64,000 nt of DNA, from positions 124,001 through 188,000 of the forward strand of contig NZ_JAAOLX010000005.1 of assembly GCF_011601265.1 (NCBI RefSeq), read 5' to 3'. The stretch's first letter is position 1, and the number at the start of each line of letters is the position of its first letter. Shown piece after piece: positions 25,796-34,903 of the stretch. The DNA is from Iodobacter violaceini. GTDB lineage: Bacteria; Pseudomonadota; Gammaproteobacteria; Burkholderiales; Chitinibacteraceae. The notes beneath the pieces were generated by a model. It saw only the letters and a program-made list of their open reading frames with translations, made no database searches and was not told where the DNA came from. The position numbers and the translations under genes are program-made.

Positions 25796-26251
25796 ATGAC
25801 CTCCATTAAAGAGCAGCTAAGCACCTCGCTCCCCCACGAAATTACCCTGCTGTCGCGCTTGTACCGCAGTGCTGTGGATCATTGCGCACATCGCTGCGAT
25901 TTAAGTGTGGCGAGCACCTTGCCTTTGCTGCTGATCGGCCGCAACCCCGGCATCCGCCACGGTGTATTAGCCGAAATGGTCGGCATCGAAGCGGCTTCTT
26001 TAATCAGGGTGATTGATCGCCTGGTCAGCGACGGGCTGGTTGTGCGCACAGAAGACCAGCAGGACCGCCGCGCTAAAATTCTTTGTCTGACAGAAGCAGG
26101 CAAAGTTCAGGCGGGCAAAATTGAGCTCTTGCTGGCAGGCTTAAGAGCGCGCGTGTTTGGCGGGCTGACGGTGGAAGACCTTGAAGCCTGCAACCGTGTT
26201 TTCAGCCATATCCGCCTGACACTGGAACAATACATAAGCGAGCAGCCGTGA
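25796..26251 (+). CDS. MarR-family transcriptional regulator
   Basis: This 151-residue winged-helix protein has the MarR fold pattern: a helix pair for dimerisation, a recognition region (HGVLAEMVGIEAASLIRVIDRL) and a wing (LVVRTEDQQDRRAKILCLTEAG). AAAGAG precedes ATG 25796. The next gene starts within its stop (GTGA overlap), so it is the first gene of the efflux operon and probably its own regulator, as SlyA/MarR proteins are for aromatic-compound efflux. The ligand is not known. Confidence 0.9.
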   Translation: MTSIKEQLSTSLPHEITLLSRLYRSAVDHCAHRCDLSVASTLPLLLIGRNPGIRHGVLAEMVGIEAASLIRVIDRLVSDGLVVRTEDQQDRRAKILCLTEAGKVQAGKIELLLAGLRARVFGGLTVEDLEACNRVFSHIRLTLEQYISEQP

Positions 26252-28284
26252 AGCTTCCTTCGTTTGGTGAAATCTCCTTCTCGCTTAAAAGCTTTGCCGC
26301 CGCCATGCTGGCGCTGTATATCGCCTTCAGCATGGATTTACCCCGGCCATTCTGGGCCATGCTCACGGCTTATATTGTGGCCCACCCTTTTTCCGGAGCG
26401 GTGCGCTCCAAAGCGATATATCGGGTGATTGGCACGGTGCTGGGATCGGTCGTAACCCTGCTGCTGGTGCCCAATTTAGTGAATGCGCCCGAATTACTGC
26501 TGCTGGCTTTGGCACTATGGATCAGCCTTTGCATCTATTTATCTTTACTGGACCGCACCCCGCGCAGCTATACCTTTTTGCTGGCAGGCTATACCTGCGC
26601 CCTGATTGGGTTTCCCAGCGTCAGCATGCCGGGCGCTATTTTTGATGTGGCGCTCGCCCGCGTGGAAGAAATCACCCTGGGGATTATCTGCGCCACGCTG
26701 ATTCACAGCCTGATACTGCCTGTGCCTGTTGGCCCTAATCTGCTGGCGCGGATTGATGAAGCCCGGGGCAAAGCCAGAACATGGATACTGGATGTTTTAA
26801 AAAGCGCAAAAGACAGTGATGCAGACCGGCGCAAAATGGCCGGTACTATTTCTGAGCTGCGTCTTTTAGCCACCCACCTGCCTTTTGATACTTCACGCTT
26901 GCGCTGGGCAGCTGGGCTGGTGAATGGCTTATGCGACCAGCTTGCCCTGGCGCTGCCGCTGCTTTATGCCATTGAAGACCGCAAGCTGGCCCTGGGCGAA
27001 TTGCCGCCAGAATGGCAGGCAATGCTTAACCGCATTGCCGCCTGGATTGAAGCGGGCACCGATGCCGCTCAGGCCGGTGTGCTCTGCACAGAAATAAGCG
27101 CACTCACGCCTAAAGCCAGCGCACAAAGCACCTGGCAGGATGTGCTGCTGATCAATCTGGCCACCCGGCTGACGGCGCTGATTCAGTGCTGCACCAATGC
27201 GGCAGAGATTCGCCGGGCGATGAATCAGACTTCTTCGGTCATCAGCCCTGATATCGAAAAAATCCTGATCAAAACCAGTATGGATAAATTGCACCAGGAC
27301 CGCGGTGTGGCATTCAGATCAGCGCTGACGGCCTTTTTGGCCATTACCCTGAGCGGCGCATTCTGGATTGCTTCCGCATGGCCATCGGGCATGATGGCGG
27401 CGGTGATGGCGGCGGTGGCCTGCTCGCTTTTTGCCGCACTGGATAACCCGGCCCCGGCTATTAAAGTCACCTTTATTTTATCGGTGGTGACGATTCCGCT
27501 TTCAGCTTTTTATCTGCTGGTGGTTCTGCCTGCTGCGCATAGCTTTGGCATGCTGGCGATGCTGATGTTTCCTGTGTTTTTTATTTTAGGCATTTTTATG
27601 ATGCGGCCAGCCAGCGCTTTTCCTGCGCTGATGACCACGCTGGTGCTGGCCAGCACACTGGCTTTGCAAGATACCGCCATGGCCGACATGAATACTTTTT
27701 TAAATAATAAATTTGGCGAATTAGCCGGCATCGCGAGCGCACTGGTGGCAACCGGGCTGATTCGGTCTTTATCCGGAGAATGGGTTATCGACCGGCTGCT
27801 GCGTGCCGGCTGGCAGGATTTAGCCAGGCTTGGCAAAGCCGCCGTGCCGGATAAAGCCTTTGCCTCCCGGATGACAGACAGGCTGGGCCTGCTTGCACCG
27901 CGCTTAGCCACCTTAGCCGATCCGGCCCCTGCCGCCAGCGTGCTCAATGATTTACGCATAGGGCATGAAATGACCATTCTGATTCAGCACCAGGAGCAGC
28001 TGCCCCTGCATATTCAGCCCCTCCTTACCCAGTTGTCCGCATACTTTGCGCAGCGCGCTGCGCAAGCCATCCCTTCTGCCCGCCTGCTCAGCCAGCTGGA
28101 CAACACTTTACGGGGAGCCATTCAGGAAAGCGGCCCGGCTGCACAGCTGGCCCTGATTGCCGCATTAGTGGGCATCCGCCGTGATTTATTCCCCGATACC
28201 GCCGCAGATTTATCTCATCAACCTATCGCAGACTTATCGCAACAAGCCATAGCTATGCCCAATCACCAGGATGAAAAACCATGA
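26248..28284 (+). CDS. FUSC-family inner-membrane transporter (AaeB-like)
   Basis: This 678-residue protein starts at GTG 26248, overlapping the regulator by 4 bases. It has two blocks of about five membrane helices (about 15-160 and 350-510), each followed by a cytoplasmic helical domain, the layout of FUSC proteins such as AaeB and YccS. Recognisable segments are MDLPRPFWAMLTAYIV and FWIASAWPSGMMAAVMAAVA. Together with the DUF1656 and HlyD-like proteins encoded next, it forms the inner-membrane part of an aromatic carboxylic acid or drug efflux system. Confidence 0.9.
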   Translation: MKLPSFGEISFSLKSFAAAMLALYIAFSMDLPRPFWAMLTAYIVAHPFSGAVRSKAIYRVIGTVLGSVVTLLLVPNLVNAPELLLLALALWISLCIYLSLLDRTPRSYTFLLAGYTCALIGFPSVSMPGAIFDVALARVEEITLGIICATLIHSLILPVPVGPNLLARIDEARGKARTWILDVLKSAKDSDADRRKMAGTISELRLLATHLPFDTSRLRWAAGLVNGLCDQLALALPLLYAIEDRKLALGELPPEWQAMLNRIAAWIEAGTDAAQAGVLCTEISALTPKASAQSTWQDVLLINLATRLTALIQCCTNAAEIRRAMNQTSSVISPDIEKILIKTSMDKLHQDRGVAFRSALTAFLAITLSGAFWIASAWPSGMMAAVMAAVACSLFAALDNPAPAIKVTFILSVVTIPLSAFYLLVVLPAAHSFGMLAMLMFPVFFILGIFMMRPASAFPALMTTLVLASTLALQDTAMADMNTFLNNKFGELAGIASALVATGLIRSLSGEWVIDRLLRAGWQDLARLGKAAVPDKAFASRMTDRLGLLAPRLATLADPAPAASVLNDLRIGHEMTILIQHQEQLPLHIQPLLTQLSAYFAQRAAQAIPSARLLSQLDNTLRGAIQESGPAAQLALIAALVGIRRDLFPDTAADLSHQPIADLSQQAIAMPNHQDEKP

Positions 28285-28371
28285 CCAACAGGCACTCAGA
28301 GGCGCTACTGCCATGATGGAAACAGAGTTGCTTCGCCATGCTTGTTTTGGGCTCACTCAGGAGCCGCAGCA

Positions 28372-28569
28372 ATGATGGAAATCGAATTATTTGGCCTGTT
28401 TATGCCGCAGCTTTTAGTGCTCAGTATTCTGACGTTTCTGCCTTACTGGCTAAGCCGCTGGATTTTACAGCGCATCGGATTTTATCAATGGGTCTGGCAC
28501 CCGGCGCTCTTTGATACTGCGCTCTTTGTAGTTCTTTTAGGCTTTCTCAACACGCTTTTATCGAGTTAA
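28372..28569 (+). CDS. DUF1656 small membrane protein (AaeX-like)
   Basis: From ATG 28372 (AGGAG eight bases upstream) there are 65 residues with two membrane helices: one in LFMPQLLVLSILTFLPYW and one in the last 20 residues. DUF1656 proteins accompany FUSC and HlyD genes in AaeXAB-like operons. The gap to the following adaptor gene is 3 bases. Confidence 0.85.
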   Translation: MMEIELFGLFMPQLLVLSILTFLPYWLSRWILQRIGFYQWVWHPALFDTALFVVLLGFLNTLLSS

Positions 28570-28572
28570 AGA

Positions 28573-29436
28573 ATGAAAAAAATAATTCAAATTCTGATTA
28601 CCCTGGCCATCGCAGCCACCGCTATTTTTACCGGCATGCGCCTATGGAATCACTATGAAGTTGAGCCATGGACACGCGATGGCCGGGTGCGCGCACAAGT
28701 TATTCAGGTGGCCCCCGATGTAAGCGGCCAGGTCACTGCGGTAGCGGTGCGGGATAATCAGGAAATAAAAGCAGGCAAGCTTTTATTTGAAATCGACAGA
28801 GAACGCTTTGCTCTGTCTTTACGCCAGGCTGAAGCCGCCGTACAGGCGCAACGCAGCGCTTTAAAGCAAGCTGAGCGTGAAGCCAGCCGTAATAAATCAT
28901 TGGGCGACGTGATTTCACAGGAAAGCATTGAGCAGACACTGGCCAAAGTTGAATCGCTGCAAGCGGCGCTGGCTCAGGCCATGGCAAATCATGATGTGGC
29001 GAAACTGAATCTGGCACGCTCGCGCGTCTATGCCCCGGTGAACGGCGTGATCACCAATCTCGATTTACAAAAAGGCGGCTTTGCTACTGCAGGTAAACCC
29101 ACGCTGGCGCTGGTGGATCGGGATTCCTTCTATGCAGAGGGTTATTTTGAAGAAACCAAACTGGGAAAAATCAATATCAATGCGCCTGTCACCCTGAATA
29201 TCATGGGGCAAAAAGCCGAAATTAAAGGCCATGTAGAAAGCATCGCCGCAGGGATTGCCGATCGTGACCGCGCGCCCAGCAGTAATCTTTTACCCAATAT
29301 CAACCCTACTTTTAACTGGGTACGTTTAGCCCAGCGTATTCCGGTGCGCGTGGCCATTGATAAAGTCCCTGACGATGTGCGCCTGCTTGCTGGCCAGACG
29401 GTCACGGTTAAAGTCCAGCCTGCGGCAAAGAAATAA
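28573..29436 (+). CDS. HlyD-family efflux adaptor (AaeA-like)
   Basis: This 287-residue periplasmic adaptor has one N-terminal membrane anchor (about 5-25) and WTRDGRVRAQVIQVAPDVSGQV, typical of the AaeA/EmrA group. A biotinyl-lipoyl half, a short coiled coil (about 85-140) and a beta-barrel (NPTFNWVRLAQRIPVRV) follow. It links the FUSC transporter to the outer-membrane protein encoded next. It is separated from it by three bases only. Confidence 0.9.
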   Translation: MKKIIQILITLAIAATAIFTGMRLWNHYEVEPWTRDGRVRAQVIQVAPDVSGQVTAVAVRDNQEIKAGKLLFEIDRERFALSLRQAEAAVQAQRSALKQAEREASRNKSLGDVISQESIEQTLAKVESLQAALAQAMANHDVAKLNLARSRVYAPVNGVITNLDLQKGGFATAGKPTLALVDRDSFYAEGYFEETKLGKININAPVTLNIMGQKAEIKGHVESIAAGIADRDRAPSSNLLPNINPTFNWVRLAQRIPVRVAIDKVPDDVRLLAGQTVTVKVQPAAKK

Positions 29437-29439
29437 GAG

Positions 29440-30858
29440 ATGATGATGCTCAAAAAAATACCTTTGCTTGCCATACTGGCCTTGGCAGGCTGTGCTGCCG
29501 TTGGCCCTGATTACCAAGGCCCGGCGGATAGCAAAGTTGACATTAGCGCCGCACAAGGCGGTTTTTCAGAAGCTAAAAGCGAGCAAGCCCTGCCCAAAAA
29601 CTGGTGGCAGCTTTACCACGATCCGGCACTTAACCAGCTGATTGAAAAGGCCTTTACCGCCAATACTGATTTACGCCAGGCCGCCGCCAATCTTGCCCGC
29701 ACCCGCGCACTGCTGGGTGAAGCGCAAAGCCTGCAATCACCCAATATCAGCATGAACCTTGCCCCGGGCTATGGCCGCCCTTCCGCTGCCGCCAAAGGTT
29801 TACCCAAAGCTTTAGACGACGATTACAGCTACGACACCGGCGTGAGCGTGGCTTACCAGTTTGATCTGGCAGGTAAAATCAGCCGGGGCATTGAAGCATC
29901 GCAAGCCGATAGCGAAGCCGCCAAAGCAGCCTATGATTTAGTCCGCGTGTCTGTCTCGGGTGAAACCACCCGCGCCTTTGCCGATATCTGCTCATCCGGC
30001 AGGCAGCTGCAGGTAGCGGAGCAATCGGTCAGCTTGCAAATGCAAAGCCTGAGTCTGGATGAAAAACTCTTTAAAGCAGGCCGCGGCACATCGCTTGATG
30101 TAGTGCGCTCACGCGGGCTGCTGGCCCAGTTACAAGCCGCCCTGCCCCCTTTGCAGGCGCAGCGCCGTATCGCCATGTACCGTCTTGCCGTACTCACCGG
30201 CCATGTGCCTGAAGCGATCGAATCTGTCTTGCCTGCGCCGGTTTTACAGTGCAATACCACACCACAGCTGGCCAGCACGATTCCCAGCGGCAAAGGCAGC
30301 GATTTACTGCGCCGCCGCCCGGATATCCGCCAGGCCGAGCGCAGCCTGGCCGCCGCCACCGCCCGCATTGGCGTGGTCACGGCCGATCTCTACCCCACTA
30401 TCAGTCTGGGATTAACCGCCGGCTCTGCCGGCCCTTCAGATCAGTTTGGCGACAGCAACACCATGCGCTGGGGCATAGGTCCGCTGATTTCCTGGACCAT
30501 TCCCAATACCGGCGCAACCCGGGCCAGAATTGCAGCGGCCACGGCAGGTGCAGATGGTGCATTGGCTAAGTTCGACGCCACCCTGCTAACCGCCCTCAGA
30601 GAGGTCGAAAGCGCCCTCACCGTTTACGCGCGCGAACTGGACCGCAATGCGGCACTGATCAGCGCCCACAATGCCAGCACCGAAGCCGCAAGGCAGGCAC
30701 AGCAGTTATATAAATCGGGGAAAACAAACTACCTGACCGTGCTGGATGCCAACCGCAGCCTGGCCAGCGCAAGCAGCGCCCTCGCCAGCTCGAATGCAGC
30801 GCTCACCAGCAATCAGATTGCCGTATTTATGGCTTTAGGCGGGGGATGGGAAGAATAA
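29440..30858 (+). CDS. NodT-family outer-membrane efflux lipoprotein
   Basis: The 472-residue product has a lipoprotein signal (LALAGCAAVG, lipid Cys near 19) followed by VGPDYQGP and then two repeats of the outer-membrane efflux fold. Typical blocks are NWWQLYHDPALNQLIEKAF and LLRRRPDIRQAERSLAAATARIGV. It closes the efflux operon and provides its channel. Three tandem ATG codons occur at the start, so the exact initiation codon is uncertain by two residues. Confidence 0.92.
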   Translation: MMMLKKIPLLAILALAGCAAVGPDYQGPADSKVDISAAQGGFSEAKSEQALPKNWWQLYHDPALNQLIEKAFTANTDLRQAAANLARTRALLGEAQSLQSPNISMNLAPGYGRPSAAAKGLPKALDDDYSYDTGVSVAYQFDLAGKISRGIEASQADSEAAKAAYDLVRVSVSGETTRAFADICSSGRQLQVAEQSVSLQMQSLSLDEKLFKAGRGTSLDVVRSRGLLAQLQAALPPLQAQRRIAMYRLAVLTGHVPEAIESVLPAPVLQCNTTPQLASTIPSGKGSDLLRRRPDIRQAERSLAAATARIGVVTADLYPTISLGLTAGSAGPSDQFGDSNTMRWGIGPLISWTIPNTGATRARIAAATAGADGALAKFDATLLTALREVESALTVYARELDRNAALISAHNASTEAARQAQQLYKSGKTNYLTVLDANRSLASASSALASSNAALTSNQIAVFMALGGGWEE

Positions 30859-30862
30859 GTTC

Positions 30863-30895
30863 AGGAAGGGCAAGGTAAAGCGCTTTGCCCTTCCT
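30863..30895. terminator. Hairpin between the efflux operon and ridA
   Basis: AGGAAGGGCAA and TTGCCCTTCCT form a perfect 11-base-pair stem with an 11-base loop between two convergent genes. No long T-run follows, so it is a likely but weak terminator. Confidence 0.5.
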
Positions 30896-30921
30896 GCGGT
30901 ACTTTTACAGACTTTAAAACC

Positions 30922-31302
30922 TTAAGCGCGCAGTGCGATGACTTCGATTTCTACCATGGCGTCTTTTGGCAGGCGTGCTACTTCTACACAGCTGCGGGCC
31001 GGGTAGCTGCCTGTGCCTTCAAAGAAACGGCTATAGGCTTCGTTAACTTCAGAAAAATGGTTTAAGTCTTTTACATACACCGTGGTCTTGATGATGTTTG
31101 ATGCGTTCAGGCCTGCTTCCAGCAAGATGGCCGCCACATTAGCGAGGCACTGAGCAGTCTGTGCACCTGCCGCCGCTGGCATTTCGCCCGTAGCCGGATC
31201 AATTGGCAATTGGCCGGAAGTAAAAACCAGCTGACCAATATCTTTAGCTTGTACATAAGGGCCGATTGCGGCAGGGGCATTGCTGGTATTCAGGTCTTTC
31301 AT
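30922..31302 (-). CDS. ridA: RidA-family 2-iminobutanoate/2-iminopropanoate deaminase
   Basis: This 126-residue cytosolic protein has the family signatures TSGQLPIDPATGEMP, TTVYVKDLNHFSEVNEAY and the C-terminal RSCVEVARLPKDAMVEIEVIA, which includes the catalytic Arg. RidA hydrolyses reactive enamine/imine intermediates released by PLP enzymes. It stands alone on this strand, convergent to the efflux operon and divergent from the Spy-like gene. Confidence 0.93.
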   Translation of the reverse strand: MKDLNTSNAPAAIGPYVQAKDIGQLVFTSGQLPIDPATGEMPAAAGAQTAQCLANVAAILLEAGLNASNIIKTTVYVKDLNHFSEVNEAYSRFFEGTGSYPARSCVEVARLPKDAMVEIEVIALRA

Positions 31303-31568
31303 TGGGATTCCTTAAGAGATAAGTAAACACTGTACAGACAATGATAACACCCCGTGCGCCGCGGTTTAAGTGAAGGTTACCCCTGTAAATGGCCTCTGCT
31401 GATGACTTCCGCCCATTCAGAGCCATCAGATGCATTTCGCAGGCACTGCTCCAGAGGCCCATCTACACATAACTTTACACAAGCAACACATACGCTTTAC
31501 CCCGTGCGGCTATTCTGCAGTTGTTGCAAGTCTTCTTGCAAAACCAAACAACATCTGAGGAAATCACC

Positions 31569-32072
31569 ATGTTCAGCGCACTTAAAGCCAAATTTCAACA
31601 TCGCCATATGAAACGCCGTGCAGCTATTATTGCTGTAATGGGGCTTTCTTTAGGCGGTTTAGCCTATGCAGCAGCACCTGACAATTGTGGCGGCGGGCCG
31701 GGCATGCGCCACGGCAATCCTGAGCAAATGCATAAAATGATGCAGGGCCGCTTAGATAAAGCGCTGCAGGAAGTTGGCGCAAGCGATGCACAAAAAGCCC
31801 AGCTCAAACCGCTGGCAGAGCAAGCGTTTAAAGAAATGCAAACGCAACGGGCCGCAATGCACGAAGACAGAGATGAGCTGCGCAAAGCCTTAAGCCAGAC
31901 CACAGTAGATGCCGCACAGCTGGAAACACTGCGCGCAGCTAAGATGAAGGCGATGGATGAATCATCCCGCAAACTGACCGCCATTCTTGCCGAAGCCAGC
32001 AAAATCCTGACTCCGGAACAAAGGCTTAAACTGGTTGAAAAAATGGACAGAAAAGGCCGCAAGCACGGTTAA
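31569..32072 (+). CDS. Spy/CpxP-family periplasmic protein
   Basis: From ATG 31569 (GAGGAAA upstream) the protein has 167 residues with a signal peptide ending near LAYAAAP. The mature part is helical, with Met/His-rich stretches (GPGMRHGNPEQMHKMMQG) and a CpxP/Spy-type pattern repeated (LKPLAEQAFKEMQTQRAAM ... ILTPEQRLKLVEKM). Such proteins act as periplasmic chaperones or modulate the Cpx sensor. The downstream response regulator and kinase make a Cpx-like module likely. Confidence 0.85.
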   Translation: MFSALKAKFQHRHMKRRAAIIAVMGLSLGGLAYAAAPDNCGGGPGMRHGNPEQMHKMMQGRLDKALQEVGASDAQKAQLKPLAEQAFKEMQTQRAAMHEDRDELRKALSQTTVDAAQLETLRAAKMKAMDESSRKLTAILAEASKILTPEQRLKLVEKMDRKGRKHG

Positions 32073-32095
32073 GCAGGCATTTTAAAATAATCATC

Positions 32096-32125
32096 GTTTC
32101 AGCCACGAATCATCGTGGCTGAAAC
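32096..32125. terminator. Strong hairpin between the Spy-like gene and the response regulator
   Basis: GTTTCAGCCACGA and TCGTGGCTGAAAC form a perfect 13-base-pair stem with a 4-base loop. The run after it is TTCTCC, so it may attenuate rather than fully stop transcription into the regulator gene. Confidence 0.6.
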
Positions 32126-32154
32126 TTCTCCTACATAAGGCACACAGGAATCGC

Positions 32155-32841
32155 ATGCCCAGGCAGCTCTTACTGATCGACGACGATGAACGCCTTACAG
32201 CAATGCTGGCTGAGTATTTGCGCCAGCAAGGCTTTACGGTGGAGGTGGCACACGATGGTAAACGCGGCTTAGCGACCCTCGCCAGCCGCAGCTTTGATGC
32301 GCTGATTTTAGATTTAATGCTGCCCGATGCGGACGGTCTGGATTTATGCAGGCAAATCAGGCAAACCCACCCGCTGCCGATTCTGATGCTCACCGCCAGA
32401 GGCGATGTGACCGACCGGATTGTGGGGCTGGAATTAGGCGCAGACGATTATCTCGCCAAGCCCTTTGATGCCAGAGAGCTGCTCGCCCGATTACGCGCCA
32501 TCTTGCGCCGCCAGCACAGCACAGACAGCAGCAGCCAGCTCACTTTTGGCAATATAGAAATCGACGCCGACGCCCGCAGCGTCATGGTTGCGGGGCAGGC
32601 ATGCAGCATCACCAGCTACCAGTTTGATTTATTACTTTGCCTTGCCCGCCACGCCGGAAAAGTGCTGAGCCGCGAGCAAATTTTAGATCAGGTACGCGGT
32701 GAAACGCTGGAAGCCTTTGACCGCAGCATCGACGTACACATCTCCAAACTTCGCGCAGCGCTGGGCGACGATTCCAAAGCCCCAAAACGCATCATCACCG
32801 TGCGCAGTGTGGGCTATGTATTTGCTAAAACGGAGGATTAA
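32155..32841 (+). CDS. OmpR/CpxR-family response regulator
   Basis: This 228-residue protein has a receiver domain (acidic pair DDDE near 9-12, phosphorylation Asp in LILDLMLPDADG near 54, Lys in YLAKPF near 103) and a winged-helix DNA-binding domain (about 130-225, with EAFDRSIDVHISKLRAAL and VRSVGYVF). It sits after the Spy/CpxP-like gene and before a sensor kinase, which suggests control of envelope stress genes as in Cpx systems. The kinase gene is unusually far (500 bases) because a dispersed repeat intervenes. Confidence 0.92.
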   Translation: MPRQLLLIDDDERLTAMLAEYLRQQGFTVEVAHDGKRGLATLASRSFDALILDLMLPDADGLDLCRQIRQTHPLPILMLTARGDVTDRIVGLELGADDYLAKPFDARELLARLRAILRRQHSTDSSSQLTFGNIEIDADARSVMVAGQACSITSYQFDLLLCLARHAGKVLSREQILDQVRGETLEAFDRSIDVHISKLRAALGDDSKAPKRIITVRSVGYVFAKTED

Positions 32842-32969
32842 TGGCTGCGTCACTTTGTGGATAAACCCAAACCTGTCAATCTTAACCAGATGCTGCCGCA
32901 CAAGGATTGCATCATCGCAGGGCGGGTGAAACCGACTTCTTTTCAGCATCGCTCGCGGGTTGCACCCCA

Positions 32970-33275
32970 TAGGCGCTAAGCAAAATCAAAAAGATCTTTT
33001 TAGTGCCTGCGGCATGTAGATTTTGGAGCGGTAGCCACCGCAGGGCCTTCCTTTCTTGCTTCGCCAAGAAACGAAGCCAAGCGACAACAGCAAAGCACGA
33101 AGGCCCCTTCGCTGTGGACATTCGGGTCGGCGGCGGGCGGGATTGGCTCGTTCCTCGCTCCCTTGCCGAAACCCCGCCCCGCTTGTTCCTCGCTTCGGCG
33201 TGTTTCAAGGGGACTTTGAAGCCCTATGCAAAGAACGTAGCTATTATGCTTTTTTGCTGTTTGCTAAAAAAACAA
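32970..33275 (-). repeat. Dispersed repeat, copy A (inverted relative to copy B)
   Basis: About 300 bases here match 61381-61686 on the opposite strand. Shared blocks include TTTGCATAGGGCTT, CACGCCGAAGCGAGGAACAA, GGGGCCTTCGTGCT, TTGGCTTCGTTTCTTGG, CAAGAAAGGAAGG and GGCACTAAAAAG (given in copy B orientation). The two copies are clearly related but diverged by several percent with small indels. No transposase or terminal inverted repeats are seen. It is inserted between the response-regulator and kinase genes. Confidence 0.85.
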
Positions 33276-33341
33276 TTTAGTTAGCGCGTATGAGGTTTCT
33301 CCCGCCCTACATCAAATATCACCCAACTAAAAGGACTCCTC

Positions 33342-34583
33342 GTGCGGCATAAGCTTTACTGGCAGATTTACTTTACCGTTGTCGGCAGCCTGGTGTTATT
33401 TGCACTTCTGGCGGGGCTGCTTTATCAATGGCATGACGATCAGCCGCCCAGGCGATTAATCCACGGCACGGCTAATTTGCTGGCTGCGGCGCTTCCGCCT
33501 GCTGATCGGCCGGTCAGCGAGCAAGCCGCCGCTTTTACCCTGCTGACGCAGGAATTCGATATTCCCATCAGCCTCTATGCAGCTGGCGGGCAAATCATTG
33601 CCAGTGTGGGCGAGCCTTTGGACCTCATGCAGGGTAAGCCGCGTATTTTTCAATTACGCCTGCCTGATCAGCGCCTGATTCTGGTCGGCCGTCCGCCGCA
33701 TAGAGAAAAAAGCCCCGGCTTACTGGCAGGTTTTGCCATGCTGGCGCTGGCTATTGCGATTGCAGCCATCCCCCTGACACGCAAGCTGACCCGCCGTCTG
33801 GAAGCGCTCGCCAACCAGCTGGATGCTTTAGGTGAAGGAGATTTCTCTGTGCGCTTACCAGTGCATGGCAAAGACGAAGTATCGCGGCTGTCGATGCGCT
33901 TTAACCGCGCCGCCGGGCAAATTGCCGAGCTGCTGAGCGCACATAAAAACCTGCTGGCCCATGCCTCGCATGAATTGCGCTCACCGCTGGCCCGCCTGCA
34001 AATGGCCGCCACCCTGCTGGGCGATCATGCCCCTGCCCATTTACAGAAAGAGCTGAGCCAGAATATCAGCGAGCTCAATGAGCTGGTCGAAGAGATACTG
34101 CTGATGAGCCGCCTTGATGCGCGGCCGGAAAGCCTGCAAACCCAGCATATTGATTTACTTGAGCTGTGCCAGATTGAAGCCGTGCCCTACCAGGCCAGCG
34201 TAAAGGGGGCGGAGACCGAAATCGAAGCTGATCCGCGCCTCTTAAAACGCCTGATCCGCAATCTCTTAGAAAATGCCAGGCGCTATGGCGCAGCGCCATT
34301 AAGCATCCGCATTGATTCCGTGGCGGATGGAGTGCAGCTTTATATTTGTGACCAGGGCCCGGGCATTGCAGCGGCCGCGCAGCCCCATATCTTCGAGCCC
34401 TTTTACCGCCCGCCCGGCACGCCCGAAGGCAAAGGCGGCCACGGCCTTGGGCTGGCGCTGGTGAAACGCATCGCCGAGCATCACGGCGGGGACGTTGAAT
34501 ATCAAACGCCTGCGGAAGGAGGAAGTTGTTTTAAGGTGAGTTTGAAGCGGCAGTCTCAGACAATATTAAAATATGAGAGTTAA
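33342..34583 (+). CDS. Sensor histidine kinase (CpxA-like)
   Basis: This 413-residue protein starts at GTG 33342, with AAGGA upstream. It has two membrane segments (about 8-28 and 125-148) enclosing a periplasmic domain, then HAMP (RRLEALANQLDALGEGDFSVRLP), the H box HASHELRSPLARLQ with the phosphorylated His near 208, N box LLENARRYG, and G boxes DQGPGI and GHGLGLALVKRI. It should pair with the upstream regulator. Because of the repeat element in between, readthrough or a separate promoter must drive it. Confidence 0.92.
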   Translation: MRHKLYWQIYFTVVGSLVLFALLAGLLYQWHDDQPPRRLIHGTANLLAAALPPADRPVSEQAAAFTLLTQEFDIPISLYAAGGQIIASVGEPLDLMQGKPRIFQLRLPDQRLILVGRPPHREKSPGLLAGFAMLALAIAIAAIPLTRKLTRRLEALANQLDALGEGDFSVRLPVHGKDEVSRLSMRFNRAAGQIAELLSAHKNLLAHASHELRSPLARLQMAATLLGDHAPAHLQKELSQNISELNELVEEILLMSRLDARPESLQTQHIDLLELCQIEAVPYQASVKGAETEIEADPRLLKRLIRNLLENARRYGAAPLSIRIDSVADGVQLYICDQGPGIAAAAQPHIFEPFYRPPGTPEGKGGHGLGLALVKRIAEHHGGDVEYQTPAEGGSCFKVSLKRQSQTILKYES

Positions 34584-34619
34584 AATCGTCCCATTTTAAG
34601 TGAGCAGGAGCCTGAAATT

Positions 34620-34883
34620 TTGAAAAAAAATCACCAGCGTATCCTGCCACTTCTCTATTTTATTTTTTCATTGATAAGTCTTTGCTTCAGCGTTGCTGCT
34701 TTCTCACTTGCTGCAATAGCGTATTCATATTCTGTAAGTGAAAAACATGAATTTTTGAGAGTTTGCTCAAATTCAAATATGTCTGACTGCACCGAAATCA
34801 ACTGGCCCGCCTCTTTATTGCTTGGTTTATTTTGCCTGTTGATGGGGCTAATTTTTTTTAAACGCTCCAAACGCAGTAAATAA
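34620..34883 (+). CDS. Small two-helix membrane protein, unknown
   Basis: This 87-residue protein starts at a TTG, supported by AGGAG eight bases upstream. It has two hydrophobic segments (about 10-38 and 60-78) and a loop with two Cys (RVCSNSNMSDCTEI), which could form a disulfide if periplasmic. The C-terminus is basic (FKRSKRSK). The layout resembles vitamin-K-epoxide-like or disulfide-linked small membrane proteins only loosely; no family is claimed. It follows the kinase by 36 bases. Confidence 0.65.
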   Translation: MKKNHQRILPLLYFIFSLISLCFSVAAFSLAAIAYSYSVSEKHEFLRVCSNSNMSDCTEINWPASLLLGLFCLLMGLIFFKRSKRSK

Positions 34884-34903
34884 ATTAAATCAGCCCTTAC
34901 ATA

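Noticed and set aside
32912-33208. 98-codon frame in dispersed repeat copy A, minus strand
   Set aside because: Frames of similar sequence occur on both strands of both repeat copies, as expected from shared DNA; none has a ribosome site or known domain.
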